From the NCBI GenBank assembly GCA_003223515.1, contig QHVI01000047.1:20861-84860 (forward strand): a stretch of DNA of 64,000 bases, given 5' to 3'. The notes below the pieces were generated by a model. The model was not told the origin of the DNA and did no database searches. It saw only the letters and a program-made list of their open reading frames with translations. Shown here one piece after another: positions 9,465 to 19,132 of this stretch. The DNA comes from Candidatus Angelobacter sp. Gp1-AA117 (GTDB lineage Bacteria > Acidobacteriota > Terriglobia > Terriglobales > Acidobacteriaceae). The position numbers and the translations under genes are program-made. Within the stretch, counting starts at the first letter, position 1; each line of letters starts with the position of its first letter.

Positions 9465-9469
9465 AACAA

Positions 9470-10660
9470 TTACCTGGAAAGCACTGTGCTGGCCGGCTCC
9501 TGAATGAATTTTTCGAAGACCTCATTGGAGAGCAACCGTCCACGCGGAGTCAATTGAAGCACATTTCCGGTTTGCAGCAACAACCCCTCACCGGCAAGCT
9601 CGGTAATAATTGGCTTATATCGATTGAGCTCCGGGCCAAACTGTTCGTGAAGCTGGTCGAGGTGGACCCCGCGATTCAGGCGCAAGCCCAGGAAGAAGCT
9701 CTCTTCCAGGGCCTCTGCCGCACTTACGCGAACGGCTTTGATTTCAGCCTCTACGAAAAAGTGCTCGAAAGAATCTGTGGTTGCCAGGCGCACGCTTTCA
9801 GCGCCTTCCGTCGCAGGCAGCATGGAATGCGCATCTACGCCGAAACCCAGATACGGCTGGCGCGTCCAGTATTTCAGGTTGTGCTGCGATTCGAAGCCGC
9901 GGCGCGCAAAGTTCGAGATTTCGTATTGCTGGGCTCCGTTGGCATTCAACCACGTGCAGGCAGTCTCATAGAACTCTGCGGTAAGATCATCCTCGGGCAC
10001 GAAATGGGCGTGATACTTCGTGCCTCCGGCAATGAGTTCGCGTCCGAGGCGGGAATCTTCATCCACCTCCAGAATGTAGACGCTTAGGTGCGGAACTCCT
10101 GTAGCAATTGCCTGCTGCAGTGATTCGTTCCAGCTTGCGCGGGTCTGGTGCGGCAGTCCCGCAATCAGATCGAGGTTGATATTGCGGATGCCTGCGCTGC
10201 GCAGCCGCTCGATGTCCGCCAGGGTCTTCTCTCTTGTATGCAGCCGGGCCACAGATGCAGCTTCTTTATCGATGAATGACTGCACACCCAGGCTTACCCG
10301 GTTTACCCCGCATGCAACCAATGACTGAACGATGGGTTCTGTAAGAGTACCGGGAGCGCATTCCACGGTAATCTCGGCCTGCGGAGCAATATTGAACTGC
10401 TGCGCAATTGCGGCAAACAGTCTGGTCAATTGGTCAGGAGGAAGCAGGCTGGGAGTGCCTCCACCGAGATAGATGGAATCGACAGGATCCGGCGCCACGG
10501 CACGGTGGTCTGTGGCAACTTTGCGAATCTTTACAATATCAGTGCAGATTCGATCCACATAGTGGCCCATGTGAGTGTTAGAAAAGACACCGGAGGCAAA
10601 GTTGCAATAGGTGCATTTAGAGCGGCAAAACGGAACCGAGATGTAGATTCCCAGCGGCAT
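9470..10660 (-). CDS. hemW: HemW-type radical SAM heme chaperone (formerly called coproporphyrinogen oxidase-like)
   Basis: Radical SAM protein of 396 residues. The cluster ligands are C12, C16 and C19 in [10 protein letters not shown]. HemN coproporphyrinogen oxidases have a further Cys two residues after C19; here it is Phe, the HemW signature. [10 protein letters not shown], the SAM-binding GGTP region, and [12 protein letters not shown] follow, with a C-terminal HemN_C-like domain. Known HemW proteins bind heme and deliver it to respiratory enzymes rather than oxidising coproporphyrinogen. It is first gene of an operon with ltaE, and divergent from the ketosynthase with only 36 bp between starts. 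Confidence 0.9.
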   Translation of the reverse strand: MPLGIYISVPFCRSKCTYCNFASGVFSNTHMGHYVDRICTDIVKIRKVATDHRAVAPDPVDSIYLGGGTPSLLPPDQLTRLFAAIAQQFNIAPQAEITVECAPGTLTEPIVQSLVACGVNRVSLGVQSFIDKEAASVARLHTREKTLADIERLRSAGIRNINLDLIAGLPHQTRASWNESLQQAIATGVPHLSVYILEVDEDSRLGRELIAGGTKYHAHFVPEDDLTAEFYETACTWLNANGAQQYEISNFARRGFESQHNLKYWTRQPYLGFGVDAHSMLPATEGAESVRLATTDSFEHFFVEAEIKAVRVSAAEALEESFFLGLRLNRGVHLDQLHEQFGPELNRYKPIITELAGEGLLLQTGNVLQLTPRGRLLSNEVFEKFIQEPASTVLSR

Positions 10661-10696
10661 GAAGGCATTGAACCTGCCTCATTATAGAATCCTTCT

Positions 10697-11944
10697 ATGC
10701 TCAGACGTGCAGTCATCACCGGCTTAGGTGTGGTCAGCCCCAATGGAATTGGTAAAGCAGCCTTTTGCCGCGCCATCCTCGATGGTAAAAGCGGGGTAAA
10801 GCCGATCACCCGTTTCGATACCTCCGAACTTCCTACAAAGATTGCCGGGGAGATCCAGGATTTTAATGAGCTTGACTGGATCGACGCGCTGGACCGCAAA
10901 CATGTTTCTCGTGCAGTGCCCCTGGCCATTGCTGCCTCCACAGAGGCATTAGCGGATGCCGGGATCGATGCGCAGAAGTTGTCGCTTGATCAGAAGCGTG
11001 AAATCGGCGTGGTGCTGGGCACCGGCGGAGGCGCTTATGATTTCACTGACCACCAGTACGAACTCTATTACGCAGGCAAAGTAAAGCAGGTCAGCCTCTT
11101 CACCATTCCCAGTGGAACCATGGGCACGATGGCCAGCGAGATCAGCATGAAGTTCGGTTTCCGCGGCCTCAGCCACATCATTACTACCGGCTGCACTTCG
11201 TCTACGGATGCGCTGGCCTATGCGTTCCGGCAGGTGCAGCTTGGCGTTCTTCCGGTAATGCTGGTGGGTGGAACGGATGCGCCACTGGCCTTCGGCATCA
11301 TGAAAGGCTTTGCCCTCCTGAAGATCATGACCGACTCATGGAATCACACACCGGAGCGTGGCTCGCGTCCTTTCAACCTCGACCGTGATGGATTTGTAAT
11401 TGCCGAGGGTTCATGGATGTTCGTGGTGGAAGAATATGAACATGCCCGCGCCCGCGGCGCGCCTATTTATGCCGAGATCGCCGGATACGGCTCAACCTGC
11501 GAGGCCTTTCACCGGGTGCGGCTGGAAGAATGCGGAGAAGAGCCTGCCCGGGCTATTCAAATTGCGATGCGCGAAGCTGGCATTTCCGCAGGCAATGTGC
11601 AGTACGTGAACCTGCATGGCACCTCCACGCAGCTGAATGACCGCATTGAGACCCGGGCTCTGAAGCTGGCATTGAATGGCCATGCTTACAAAGTTCCCAT
11701 GTCAGCGTTGAAGTCGCAGATTGGGCATCCGCAGGGAGCATGTGGGGCCGCAGGCGTGGCCGCGACTCTTATCGCCATGAAGCACCGGCAGCTACCGCCG
11801 ACCATCAATCTGGAAAAACCCGATCCGGACTGCGACCTGGATTATGTACCCGACGCAGGCCGCAAAATCGAAATTGAACACGCCGTCTGCAATTGCATCG
11901 CTTTCGGGTCAAAGAATTCTGCGCTGGTTTTGCGAAAGATCTAA
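10697..11944 (+). CDS. fabF: Beta-ketoacyl-ACP synthase II-type ketosynthase
   Basis: Condensing enzyme of the thiolase fold, 415 residues, extending acyl-ACP with malonyl-ACP in the cytoplasm. The triad is complete: C166 in TTGCTSSTDAL, H307 in NLHGTSTQLND and H344 in QIGHPQGACGAAG. The usual TACASG around the Cys is replaced by TTGCTSS, so it may be a second FabF paralogue serving a special lipid or polyene rather than the main housekeeping copy. No acyl carrier protein gene is adjacent, as would be usual for the housekeeping fabF. Confident for the enzyme class, less so for the exact role. Confidence 0.85.
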   Translation: MLRRAVITGLGVVSPNGIGKAAFCRAILDGKSGVKPITRFDTSELPTKIAGEIQDFNELDWIDALDRKHVSRAVPLAIAASTEALADAGIDAQKLSLDQKREIGVVLGTGGGAYDFTDHQYELYYAGKVKQVSLFTIPSGTMGTMASEISMKFGFRGLSHIITTGCTSSTDALAYAFRQVQLGVLPVMLVGGTDAPLAFGIMKGFALLKIMTDSWNHTPERGSRPFNLDRDGFVIAEGSWMFVVEEYEHARARGAPIYAEIAGYGSTCEAFHRVRLEECGEEPARAIQIAMREAGISAGNVQYVNLHGTSTQLNDRIETRALKLALNGHAYKVPMSALKSQIGHPQGACGAAGVAATLIAMKHRQLPPTINLEKPDPDCDLDYVPDAGRKIEIEHAVCNCIAFGSKNSALVLRKI

Positions 11945-12062
11945 AACAAAACCTTCGTGGGCCGCAGCCACTGGTGATATATCGAGTCACCGTCCACAAG
12001 TCCCACTTCGCCCACATAAAGCCCGGAAGGAATTAAATTTACACCTGAATTCCTGAATTAGC

Positions 12063-12091
12063 TTGACATTGTAATAGTTTTACTATATTAT
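12063..12091 (+). promoter_or_regulatory. Near-consensus sigma-70 promoter with palindromic spacer
   Basis: TTGACA at 12063-12068, exactly 17 nt, then TATTAT at 12086-12091. The spacer holds the inverted repeat ATAGT-TTT-ACTAT (12074-12086), which would be a good operator for a repressor. The nearest downstream gene start is 500 bp away, so the target is unclear. Confidence 0.55.
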
Positions 12092-12424
12092 TGATATTGA
12101 TCGCCGGAGTGCGGCTGAAAACACTATGACTCAAGCTATGACTGGAATCTGCCTTGGCTCAGGATATTCGTCCGCCTGCCTGCATGTTTTTGTTGCTCGT
12201 TGCTGCTGCCGGAACGAAAAATTAGCCCTGACAGCCCTGACGCCCTGACAACCCGCATGTTTATTGGGTTTTCCTGCAAAGTTCCCGTCAGGCCTGTTGG
12301 CCACTTCCCTGACAAAACAGAGTCCGGGATCGCTGGTGTGGCACAGCCGCCAATCCAGCTTTGGCGACCGAAAAAGTCTTAAGGAACTGAAATAGTGCCA
12401 GATCAGATACACATAAACTTACTT

Positions 12425-12496
12425 TTGCTTCCTTTGCTTCCTCTGCGTCCTCTGCGGTAAAAGGTTTTTGGTTGTGGCTCGCCACGCTGTGGTAAA
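12425..12496. repeat. Long copy of the intergenic TGCGTCC repeat
   Basis: Words TTGCTTCC, TTTGCTTCC, TCTGCGTCC, TCTGCGG, then TAAAAGG, TTTTTGGTTGTGGCT, CGCCACGCTGTGGTAAA. The second half is nearly identical to 23655-23696, so this is a genuine dispersed repeat of at least 70 bp and not just biased composition. It precedes the exporter gene by about 95 bp. Confidence 0.7.
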
Positions 12497-12590
12497 TCCG
12501 GAGGTCGCATCTGCTCGGATTGCTTTTCTGCACCCGGCATCGTCTCTGGAGCATCTTCTATACAATATTCCTTTAGGGACACCGATCTGA

Positions 12591-14513
12591 ATGCAGGAAG
12601 AAGAGGTACTAGGGAAAGCATATGACAGCCGGTTGATGAAGCGGCTGCTCGGATATCTCCATCCCTACAAATGGCAGGTAGTGATTGCGCTGGCGGCCAT
12701 CATCTTTAAGGCTGGGGTCGACATAGTGGGGCCATACCTCACCAAGGTCGCCATCGATAAATACCTCTCAAGCGCACCCGGCCGGCCGCACAGTTTTCTT
12801 GATTCCTGGCTCAGCTACGATCCCCTGGCTGGCATCGGCCAGATTGCCCTGATCTATGTAAGCGCGCTGGTAATCAGCTTCGGCCTCGAATATACCCAAA
12901 CCTACCTCATGCAGTGGACCGGTCAAAAGGTCATGTTTGACCTGCGCAGCCAGATCTTCCGCCACCTGCAGAACATGCACATCGGCTTCTATGACAAAAA
13001 CCCCGTGGGGCGGCTGGTCACGCGCGTAACCTCTGACGTTGACGCACTGAACGAGATGTTCACCGCCGGCGTGGTCTCCATCTTCGAGGACATCTTCGTG
13101 CTGGTGGGAATCATCGCGATCATGCTGCGGATGAAATGGTGGCTGGCGCTGATTACCTTTGCCGTGCTGCCGCTGATCTTCTGGGCCACCCTGGTCTTCC
13201 GCAAGGCGGTGCGCGATTCTTACCGGCGAATCCGCACGGCCATTGCCCGCATTAATGCCTACCTGCAGGAGCACGTAACCGGCGTGGTGGTGCTGCAGCT
13301 TTTCAACCGCGAGCAGCGCGCCTATGAGAAGTTCGAAACCATCAACGCGCAGCACATGGACGCCTACAAAGACGCCATCATGGCTCACGCCATTTACTAC
13401 CCGGTGGTGGAAGTCCTCTCCACGATTGCCATCGCCGCGGTGTTCTGGTTTGGCGGCGTGCGGGTGATCTGGGGCACTGTGACCCTGGGCATTCTGGTGG
13501 CCTTCATGCAGTATGCCCAGCGCTTCTTCCGTCCGATTCAGGATTTGAGCGAAAAGTACAACATCCTGCAGGCAGCCATGGCCTCCAGCGAACGGATTTT
13601 CAAATTGCTGGATACTCCCCCGGAGATCGTCTCACCCGCGCAACCGGTCCATGCCGGGGGCCGCGGGCTTATCGAGTTTGATCATGTGTGGTTCGCCTAT
13701 CGCAAGATCGAAGCCGGTCAGGATGCAAATCACGCCGGAGTAAGCGGCAATGGCGCTCATGCCTCAGCAGTCACAAACGATGATGAGTCGGCCTATGACT
13801 GGGTGCTGCGCGATGTCTCGTTCACCATTGAACCGGGTGAAACGATTGCCATTGTAGGACACACCGGCGCCGGAAAAACCACCATCATCTCGCTGCTGTT
13901 GCGGTTTTATGACATTCAGCGCGGCTCCATCATGATTGACGGCGTAGACATCCGCAAACTCGATCTCAAAGATTTACGCCTGCGGTTTGGCGTGGTGCTT
14001 CAGGACCCGTTTCTGTTCAGCGGCACTATTGAGAACAATATCCGCCTGGGCTCTGACTGGGTGGCGGATGAACAGGTGGAATCGGCCGCAGAAAGCGTAA
14101 ACGTTGCGGACTTCATCCGTGGCCTGCCGCAGGGGTTCAAAGAACCGGTGCTGGAACGCGGCAGCACGCTGAGCACCGGGCAAAAGCAGCTCATCTCCTT
14201 TGCCCGCGCACTGGCACATAATCCTGAAATCCTGGTGCTCGACGAAGCCACTTCCAGCGTGGACACCGAGACCGAACTGCGCGTGCGCGATGCGCTCACA
14301 CGCATGGTGGAGGGGCGCACCTCGGTCATTATTGCCCACCGGCTTTCAACCATTCAGCGCGCCGATAAGATCATTGTGATGCACAAGGGGCACGTGCGCG
14401 AAATCGGTAATCACCAGGAACTGCTCAGCCAGCGTGGCATCTACTGGAAGCTCTACCAACTCCAGTACAAAGACCAGGAGTTTGGCGTACCGCAGGTCAG
14501 CGCCGACGATTAG
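12591..14513 (+). CDS. MsbA/MdlB-type ABC exporter (fused permease and ATPase)
   Basis: Half-transporter of 640 residues that would work as a dimer in the inner membrane, exporting lipids or drugs. The six-helix transmembrane domain spans about residues 20-330 (NPVGRLVTRVTSDVDALNEMF is the typical coupling-helix region). The ATPase follows: Walker A GHTGAGKTT near residue 423, the Q-loop in VLQDPFLF, signature LSTGQKQL in place of LSGGQ, Walker B ILVLDEATSSVD and the H-loop IIAHRLST. An insertion of roughly 30 polar residues (IEAGQDANHAGVSGNGAHAS and following) separates the A-loop Tyr from the core of the ATPase domain, which is unusual. No partner gene is adjacent. Substrate unknown. Confidence 0.9.
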   Translation: MQEEEVLGKAYDSRLMKRLLGYLHPYKWQVVIALAAIIFKAGVDIVGPYLTKVAIDKYLSSAPGRPHSFLDSWLSYDPLAGIGQIALIYVSALVISFGLEYTQTYLMQWTGQKVMFDLRSQIFRHLQNMHIGFYDKNPVGRLVTRVTSDVDALNEMFTAGVVSIFEDIFVLVGIIAIMLRMKWWLALITFAVLPLIFWATLVFRKAVRDSYRRIRTAIARINAYLQEHVTGVVVLQLFNREQRAYEKFETINAQHMDAYKDAIMAHAIYYPVVEVLSTIAIAAVFWFGGVRVIWGTVTLGILVAFMQYAQRFFRPIQDLSEKYNILQAAMASSERIFKLLDTPPEIVSPAQPVHAGGRGLIEFDHVWFAYRKIEAGQDANHAGVSGNGAHASAVTNDDESAYDWVLRDVSFTIEPGETIAIVGHTGAGKTTIISLLLRFYDIQRGSIMIDGVDIRKLDLKDLRLRFGVVLQDPFLFSGTIENNIRLGSDWVADEQVESAAESVNVADFIRGLPQGFKEPVLERGSTLSTGQKQLISFARALAHNPEILVLDEATSSVDTETELRVRDALTRMVEGRTSVIIAHRLSTIQRADKIIVMHKGHVREIGNHQELLSQRGIYWKLYQLQYKDQEFGVPQVSADD

Positions 14514-14528
14514 AGATTCCTGTGCTGT

Positions 14529-14601
14529 AGAGGCGGTGCTCAGCACCGTCTCTGAGACGCGCAGTTGCGCGGCTCACATCGAATGATTGCGCAACTCTGC
14601 T
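14529..14601. terminator. Two hairpins between convergent genes
   Basis: AGAGGCGGTGC (14529-14539) pairs with GCACCGTCTCT (14543-14553) around a 3-nt loop. A second hairpin pairs AGTTGCGC with GCGCAACT further on, within about 14564-14601. Neither is followed by a clear T-run, so this may be a bidirectional barrier rather than a canonical intrinsic terminator. The second stem reaches the stop codon of the BNR gene. Confidence 0.4.
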
Positions 14602-17600
14602 TACTCCAGCCCTGCTACCTGGTATTTCTGCAGCAAACTATTCAGTGAAGCGACCTGCTCGGCTTTGACCTTCTGCCACTGGGCCTGCACTCTTTCGAGC
14701 GAAGCAAGCTTATCCTGGGCTGCTGCAACCATGGGTGCGGTAGGCTGGGCATCGCCTTCTTCCAGCATGAGGGCCAGGCGCGCGAGCTCCCGGTTCAAAA
14801 CGCCGTAACCCGGAGCATCGCCGTTTCCGGTCTGCAGTGAATCGAGATTCTTTGCGAATTTCTGCAGAGCATCATTTGCGTCTTTTGCTCCGGAATTCTG
14901 CTCCAGTGCCTTCTGGCGTTCAGATACTTCCTTTTTCATTGCGGCCACGTCGTTATAGCGGGCCACGGTCTCTGCCAGCGCATCGTCAACCTGGCGCTGC
15001 AACTTGAATTGCTCCACAAGATCGCTCTGCGAAGCTTTGACCCGCGGGTCCATGGCAATGGTGATCGCCTGCCGGTAGGTCTTGCCATTCACGTTCAGCA
15101 CGGCCTCGTACTGCCCCGGAACTGCCAGCGGCCCTGGCACCATTTCTCCGGACGTATGTCCGGGAACCGCGCCATTGGTCAGCGTGAACTCCTGGTATGC
15201 AAGTTTCTCGCCGAAATATCCGTAGCGCAGTGCCGGAGGGGCTGGGTAGCGAAGGTTCCATACGAAACGATTCAACCCCTGCTTCACCGGCAACACGGCA
15301 GGCGGTGCCAGCCAGTAATCGGGGACATTTTTCGGCATGTCGTCTTTCGCCGGCTCAGCTTTACTCGAATACCGCTGGACAACATTTCCCTGTGAATCAC
15401 TGATGGTCAACGCGATTTCGCTAGCCGGTACCGACTTGAGGTAGTAATCCAGGATTGCTCCGTCGGGCGGATTGTCTCCGGTGGGGACTTCAGGCGGCAA
15501 AGGCGTTTCCTGATTGTTGTCCCAGCGCCAGCGCAGCGCCTGTGCTGGACGGAAGAAGTAAGCCTCGCTGCTTGTAACCTCCGGCGCAAACTGGCGCAGA
15601 GGGCTCAAATCATCGAGCACCCATAGAGCGCGTCCAAAGGTCGCGGCTACCAGATCGTTTCCATGAATTGCCAGATCACGCACGGAAGCTGTGGGTAGGT
15701 TCAACTGCAGGGAGTTCCAGTCATCGCCATCGTTGAATGAAACGTAAACGGCATTCTCCGTACCTGCATACAGCAGTTGCTTGCGAACAGGATCTTCACG
15801 AATCACGCGGGCGAACGTGGAATCCGGCAAACCCCTGGCAATGAGTTGCCAGCTCTTGCCGGCATCGTGGGTGCGATAGAAATACGGGTGATCGTCATTT
15901 CTCGGTTTAGTCACCATGTACGCCGTAGCGGCGTCATAATGCGAACTCTCGATCATGATGATCGTCGTCTCTTTAGGAAGTCCGCCCGGGGTGGCATTCG
16001 TCCACGTAGCGCCGGCATCACGGGTGAGTTGGACGAGTCCATTGCTTGTGCCTGCCCATATCAAGCCTTCCTGAGCAGGTGAGAGCGACAAGGCAGTGAT
16101 CCTGCGATTTCGTGCCGCAGCCGGCGACTCCTCCTCCTCGCCTCCCTTGTCTTTGTCCTCTTTGCCATCGCTCTTCCCGGTCTCGCTGCTCTTTACTCCT
16201 TTTGCCGTCAAATCAGGACTGATCTCTTTCCACGCCATGCCGCCGTCAGAGGTTTTCAGGATTAAATGCGTTCCTATGTAGAGGGTGTGCTTGTCCTGTG
16301 GAGAAAACTGCATGGGCGGCTGATTCGAGCGGGCCTTGTCCGGCACAAATACTGTGTTGATCTGGCCAGTCGTCTTGTCGAAACGCACCACGGTGCCAAA
16401 CCAGCCGGTGGCATACACCAGGTTGCTATCCTGTGGATCAGGAGCTATGTACCCGAATTCAAACCCGCCCACTGAGAACCAGTCGCGGTAGCTGATACGT
16501 CCGTAATCGCTGCGGCTGGGGACAGCCACGGTTCCGCTGTCCTGCTGCTCGGCATAAGCCACGTATGGAAACTGGTTGTCGGTAGTCACGTGATAGAACT
16601 GCCCCGTGGACTGGTTAAACCAGGGCGAGAATGTCTTTCCGCCATCCAGGCTGATGGTCGCGCCCTGGTCAACGCCCAGGATGATCCGCTGCGAATTGGT
16701 TGGATCAATCCACATGTGATGATAGTCATCACCGCCGGGAGCGCCCCGGAAAGCTGCGAATGTCTTTCCTCCATCGGTGGAGCGATAGAGCGACGTCTGC
16801 ATCACATACACGATGTCCGGGTTCTTCGGATCGGTAAAGATACGCGAGAAATACCAGTTCCCGACAATGCGCGGATCGGTGGTAATCCGCTGCCAGGACG
16901 CGCCTGCATCATCGGAGCGAAACAGGCCCTGATCCATAATGGCGAAGACGCGACGGCCTTTCTTCCCTGGCGCAACTACCAATCCAATTCTGCCCATTTG
17001 ACTGGCAGGAAGTTCTCCTCCGGAAAGCCGTTTCCAATTCTTGCCTTGGTCGGTCGACTTATAGACGCCGGATCGATCTTCTTTCTTCTCAGTAGTCTTT
17101 GGTGTTGGCGGTTCCGGGATGCGCCACATTGCCGCATACAGGACTTTGTGATCATTGGGATCAGTCACCAGGTCGGTGAGGCCCGTTCTGTCATCGATGA
17201 AGAGCACCCGCTCCCAGTTTTTGCCTCCATCGGGAGTTCGATACACGCCGCGCACGCTGCTGGGTTGCTGCCCTCCGGATACCCCCACCAGTACAACGTT
17301 GGGATTTTGAGGATCGACCACGATGGAACTGAGGGTTTTCGCGTCACGCAGTCCGATGTTTGCCCAGGTTTTTCCGGCATCGGTGGATTTGTAAACCCCA
17401 TTGCCGTCGGTTTGCTCGCCGGTCGCGACATAAATGATATTAGGATCGGAAGGAGCAAGCGCCAGGGCTCCAATCGATGCCACATGCGTATCATCGAAAA
17501 TAGGTTTCCATACAATCCCGCCATCCGTCGTCTTCCACACGCCGCCGCCGGGTGTACCCATATAGTAGGTAGTTGCATCGCCGGGAATGCCAGCCACAAC

Positions 17601-17777
17601 GGTAACGCGTCCGGCGCGGAACGGCCCAATCAGCCGCCATTGCATGCCCGAATAGAGCTTCTCGTCAAATTGCTGCGCCGCGGCAGGAGCAGCCACAAGC
17701 TGCAACGCAAAGGCAAGCGCAAGAATCTGCGTGATGACACAGCAGAATGTAAATAGCTTTCTGGAACTACGTATCAT
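14601..17777 (-). CDS. Large secreted Asp-box (BNR/sortilin-like) beta-propeller protein
   Basis: 1,058 residues starting with a hydrophobic signal peptide (KLFTFCCVITQILALAFALQ). I count eleven Asp-box or near Asp-box motifs (TTDGGIVW, STDAGKTW, TPDGGKNW, STDQGKNW, SDDAGASW, STDGGKTF, SLDGGKTF, TSDGGMAW, TRDAGATW, THDAGKSW and a degenerate SFNDGDDW). This implies one or two propellers across residues 40-730. The sequence between the middle motifs is acidic and Lys-rich. The C-terminal 300 residues hold a beta-rich domain and a helical tail. Such proteins are often annotated as sialidase or glycosyl hydrolase, but no catalytic residues can be identified. The family is abundant in acidobacteria. 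Function unknown, probably periplasmic or extracellular. Confidence 0.85.
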   Translation of the reverse strand: MIRSSRKLFTFCCVITQILALAFALQLVAAPAAAQQFDEKLYSGMQWRLIGPFRAGRVTVVAGIPGDATTYYMGTPGGGVWKTTDGGIVWKPIFDDTHVASIGALALAPSDPNIIYVATGEQTDGNGVYKSTDAGKTWANIGLRDAKTLSSIVVDPQNPNVVLVGVSGGQQPSSVRGVYRTPDGGKNWERVLFIDDRTGLTDLVTDPNDHKVLYAAMWRIPEPPTPKTTEKKEDRSGVYKSTDQGKNWKRLSGGELPASQMGRIGLVVAPGKKGRRVFAIMDQGLFRSDDAGASWQRITTDPRIVGNWYFSRIFTDPKNPDIVYVMQTSLYRSTDGGKTFAAFRGAPGGDDYHHMWIDPTNSQRIILGVDQGATISLDGGKTFSPWFNQSTGQFYHVTTDNQFPYVAYAEQQDSGTVAVPSRSDYGRISYRDWFSVGGFEFGYIAPDPQDSNLVYATGWFGTVVRFDKTTGQINTVFVPDKARSNQPPMQFSPQDKHTLYIGTHLILKTSDGGMAWKEISPDLTAKGVKSSETGKSDGKEDKDKGGEEEESPAAARNRRITALSLSPAQEGLIWAGTSNGLVQLTRDAGATWTNATPGGLPKETTIIMIESSHYDAATAYMVTKPRNDDHPYFYRTHDAGKSWQLIARGLPDSTFARVIREDPVRKQLLYAGTENAVYVSFNDGDDWNSLQLNLPTASVRDLAIHGNDLVAATFGRALWVLDDLSPLRQFAPEVTSSEAYFFRPAQALRWRWDNNQETPLPPEVPTGDNPPDGAILDYYLKSVPASEIALTISDSQGNVVQRYSSKAEPAKDDMPKNVPDYWLAPPAVLPVKQGLNRFVWNLRYPAPPALRYGYFGEKLAYQEFTLTNGAVPGHTSGEMVPGPLAVPGQYEAVLNVNGKTYRQAITIAMDPRVKASQSDLVEQFKLQRQVDDALAETVARYNDVAAMKKEVSERQKALEQNSGAKDANDALQKFAKNLDSLQTGNGDAPGYGVLNRELARLALMLEEGDAQPTAPMVAAAQDKLASLERVQAQWQKVKAEQVASLNSLLQKYQVAGLE

Positions 17778-17810
17778 GAAGCCTCCGAAAAGTGGAGTGT
17801 ATCATCGGAT

Positions 17811-18935
17811 ATGCAACTGCTGCTCTCGGCCGGTGAGGCTTCCGGCGACAACTACGGCGCACAACTCGTCCAATCATTCCGTCAATTGCTGCCGGGGATT
17901 GCCTGCTTCGGCATGGGCGGCGAAAAAATGCAGGCTGCGGGATGCGAACTCCTGGTTCATGCAAAGGAAGTTGCAGTCGTCGGGTTGGTTGAAGTGGTCA
18001 CCCATCTCCCTAATATCCGCAGGAAATTCCATCATCTGGTGCAGCAGGCGAAGCAGCGCAGGCCGGATGCCGCAGTGCTGATCGATTTTCCCGACTTCAA
18101 CCTGCGCCTCGCCCGCGAGCTTCACAAGCTCGGCATCCCTGTTTTTTATTTTGTAAGTCCGCAGGTGTGGGCATGGCGCTCAGGCCGCGTGAAGCAGATA
18201 CACAAGTACGTCCGCAAGATGATCGTCATCTTCCCATTTGAGCAGGACTTTTATAAATGCCACGGAGTGAACGTCAGCTATGTCGGTCATCCACTGGCCT
18301 ATGCGCCGGAGATACTGGTGTCACGGGAAGAATTTGCCGCGAAATACGGTTTGGACGCCGCGAAGCAATGGATTGCACTGCTGCCCGGTAGCCGCCAGAA
18401 AGAGGTCAGAATGAACCTGCCGCCCATGCTGGCCGCAGTCGCGCAGCTTGGCAATAGTTACGAATGCGTTCTTCCGATTGCCTCCACCCTGGATCGTGAC
18501 TGGCTGCAGCAGCAACTCGGCTCTGCCTCTGTAAAGCTCACGGAGAATGCGTGCACCACAGTGAAGCATGCACGTGTGGCAGTCGTGGCCAGCGGAACGG
18601 CTACGGTTGAGACTGCTCTGGCGGGCACGCCTTTCGTAGTCGTTTATCGTCTAGCGTCCCTTACCTGGCTGTTAGGACGCCGCCTCGTCAAGCTGGACAC
18701 CTTCGCCATGCCTAACCTGATCGCAGGCCGGCGGATCGTGACCGAATTAATCCAGCATGACTTCATGCCCGAAAACATCGTCCGGGAATTAAAGGCGATC
18801 CTGCCGGATGGGCCACGGCGGGAGCAGATGATAAGGGACCTGCGCGAGGTGCAGGACCGCCTTCGTGATCGGAACGGTGGTGAGGAGCCAGCCATGCGGG
18901 CCGCACGGGAGATTCTGCAAAACTTGGCGCAATAA
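17811..18935 (+). CDS. lpxB: Lipid-A-disaccharide synthase
   Basis: GT19 glycosyltransferase joining UDP-2,3-diacylglucosamine and lipid X to form the lipid A disaccharide at the inner face of the inner membrane. 374 residues, close to the usual 380. Diagnostic stretches are LSAGEASGDNYGA at the N-terminus, GMGGEKMQAAG, PDFNLRLARELHKLGI, YFVSPQVWAWRSGRVKQI, YVGHPL, LLPGSRQKEV and ASGTATVETAL. All are intact. It is the firmest sign that the organism has an LPS outer membrane. The other Raetz pathway genes are not in the window. It is divergent from the BNR gene with 33 bp between starts. Confidence 0.95.
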   Translation: MQLLLSAGEASGDNYGAQLVQSFRQLLPGIACFGMGGEKMQAAGCELLVHAKEVAVVGLVEVVTHLPNIRRKFHHLVQQAKQRRPDAAVLIDFPDFNLRLARELHKLGIPVFYFVSPQVWAWRSGRVKQIHKYVRKMIVIFPFEQDFYKCHGVNVSYVGHPLAYAPEILVSREEFAAKYGLDAAKQWIALLPGSRQKEVRMNLPPMLAAVAQLGNSYECVLPIASTLDRDWLQQQLGSASVKLTENACTTVKHARVAVVASGTATVETALAGTPFVVVYRLASLTWLLGRRLVKLDTFAMPNLIAGRRIVTELIQHDFMPENIVRELKAILPDGPRREQMIRDLREVQDRLRDRNGGEEPAMRAAREILQNLAQ

Positions 18936-19132
18936 ACCCACGCGGCCACGTTCTTATACAGTTGCTTTCAATGGGTTATCTGCGTTTATCAGTTTTAGGT
19001 CAGCGGCCAAAGCTTTCTGCTTTTAAGACGGCCAGATCTGAGGGTAAGTTGAAGGTCTTGGGTGGTGCAAACGCATCTTTTCTGCAACAATTTACATCTA
19101 TATTTTATCGCCAGCAGCTCTGGAGAGTTTTC

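Larger units (their letters stand above)
11945..12590 (+). other. 646-bp gene-free stretch between fabF and the ABC exporter
   Basis: No convincing coding region. It contains a near-consensus promoter with a palindrome at 12063-12091, four CCCTGAC words between about 12230 and 12320 (three of them close together), and a long copy of the intergenic TGCGTCC repeat at 12425-12496. Short open frames here (for example a 40-codon frame beginning ATGACTCAAGC near 12125) have no recognisable features. It may encode a small RNA or be the remains of a lost gene. Confidence 0.5.

Noticed and set aside
16590..17756. A 388-codon open frame on the plus strand
   Set aside because: Antisense shadow of the BNR protein gene, caused by GC-rich third positions; no signal peptide or domain.
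18962..19132. 57-codon upstream extension of the M1-like gene
   Set aside because: No protein-like sequence; the signal peptide begins at the ATG at 19133.
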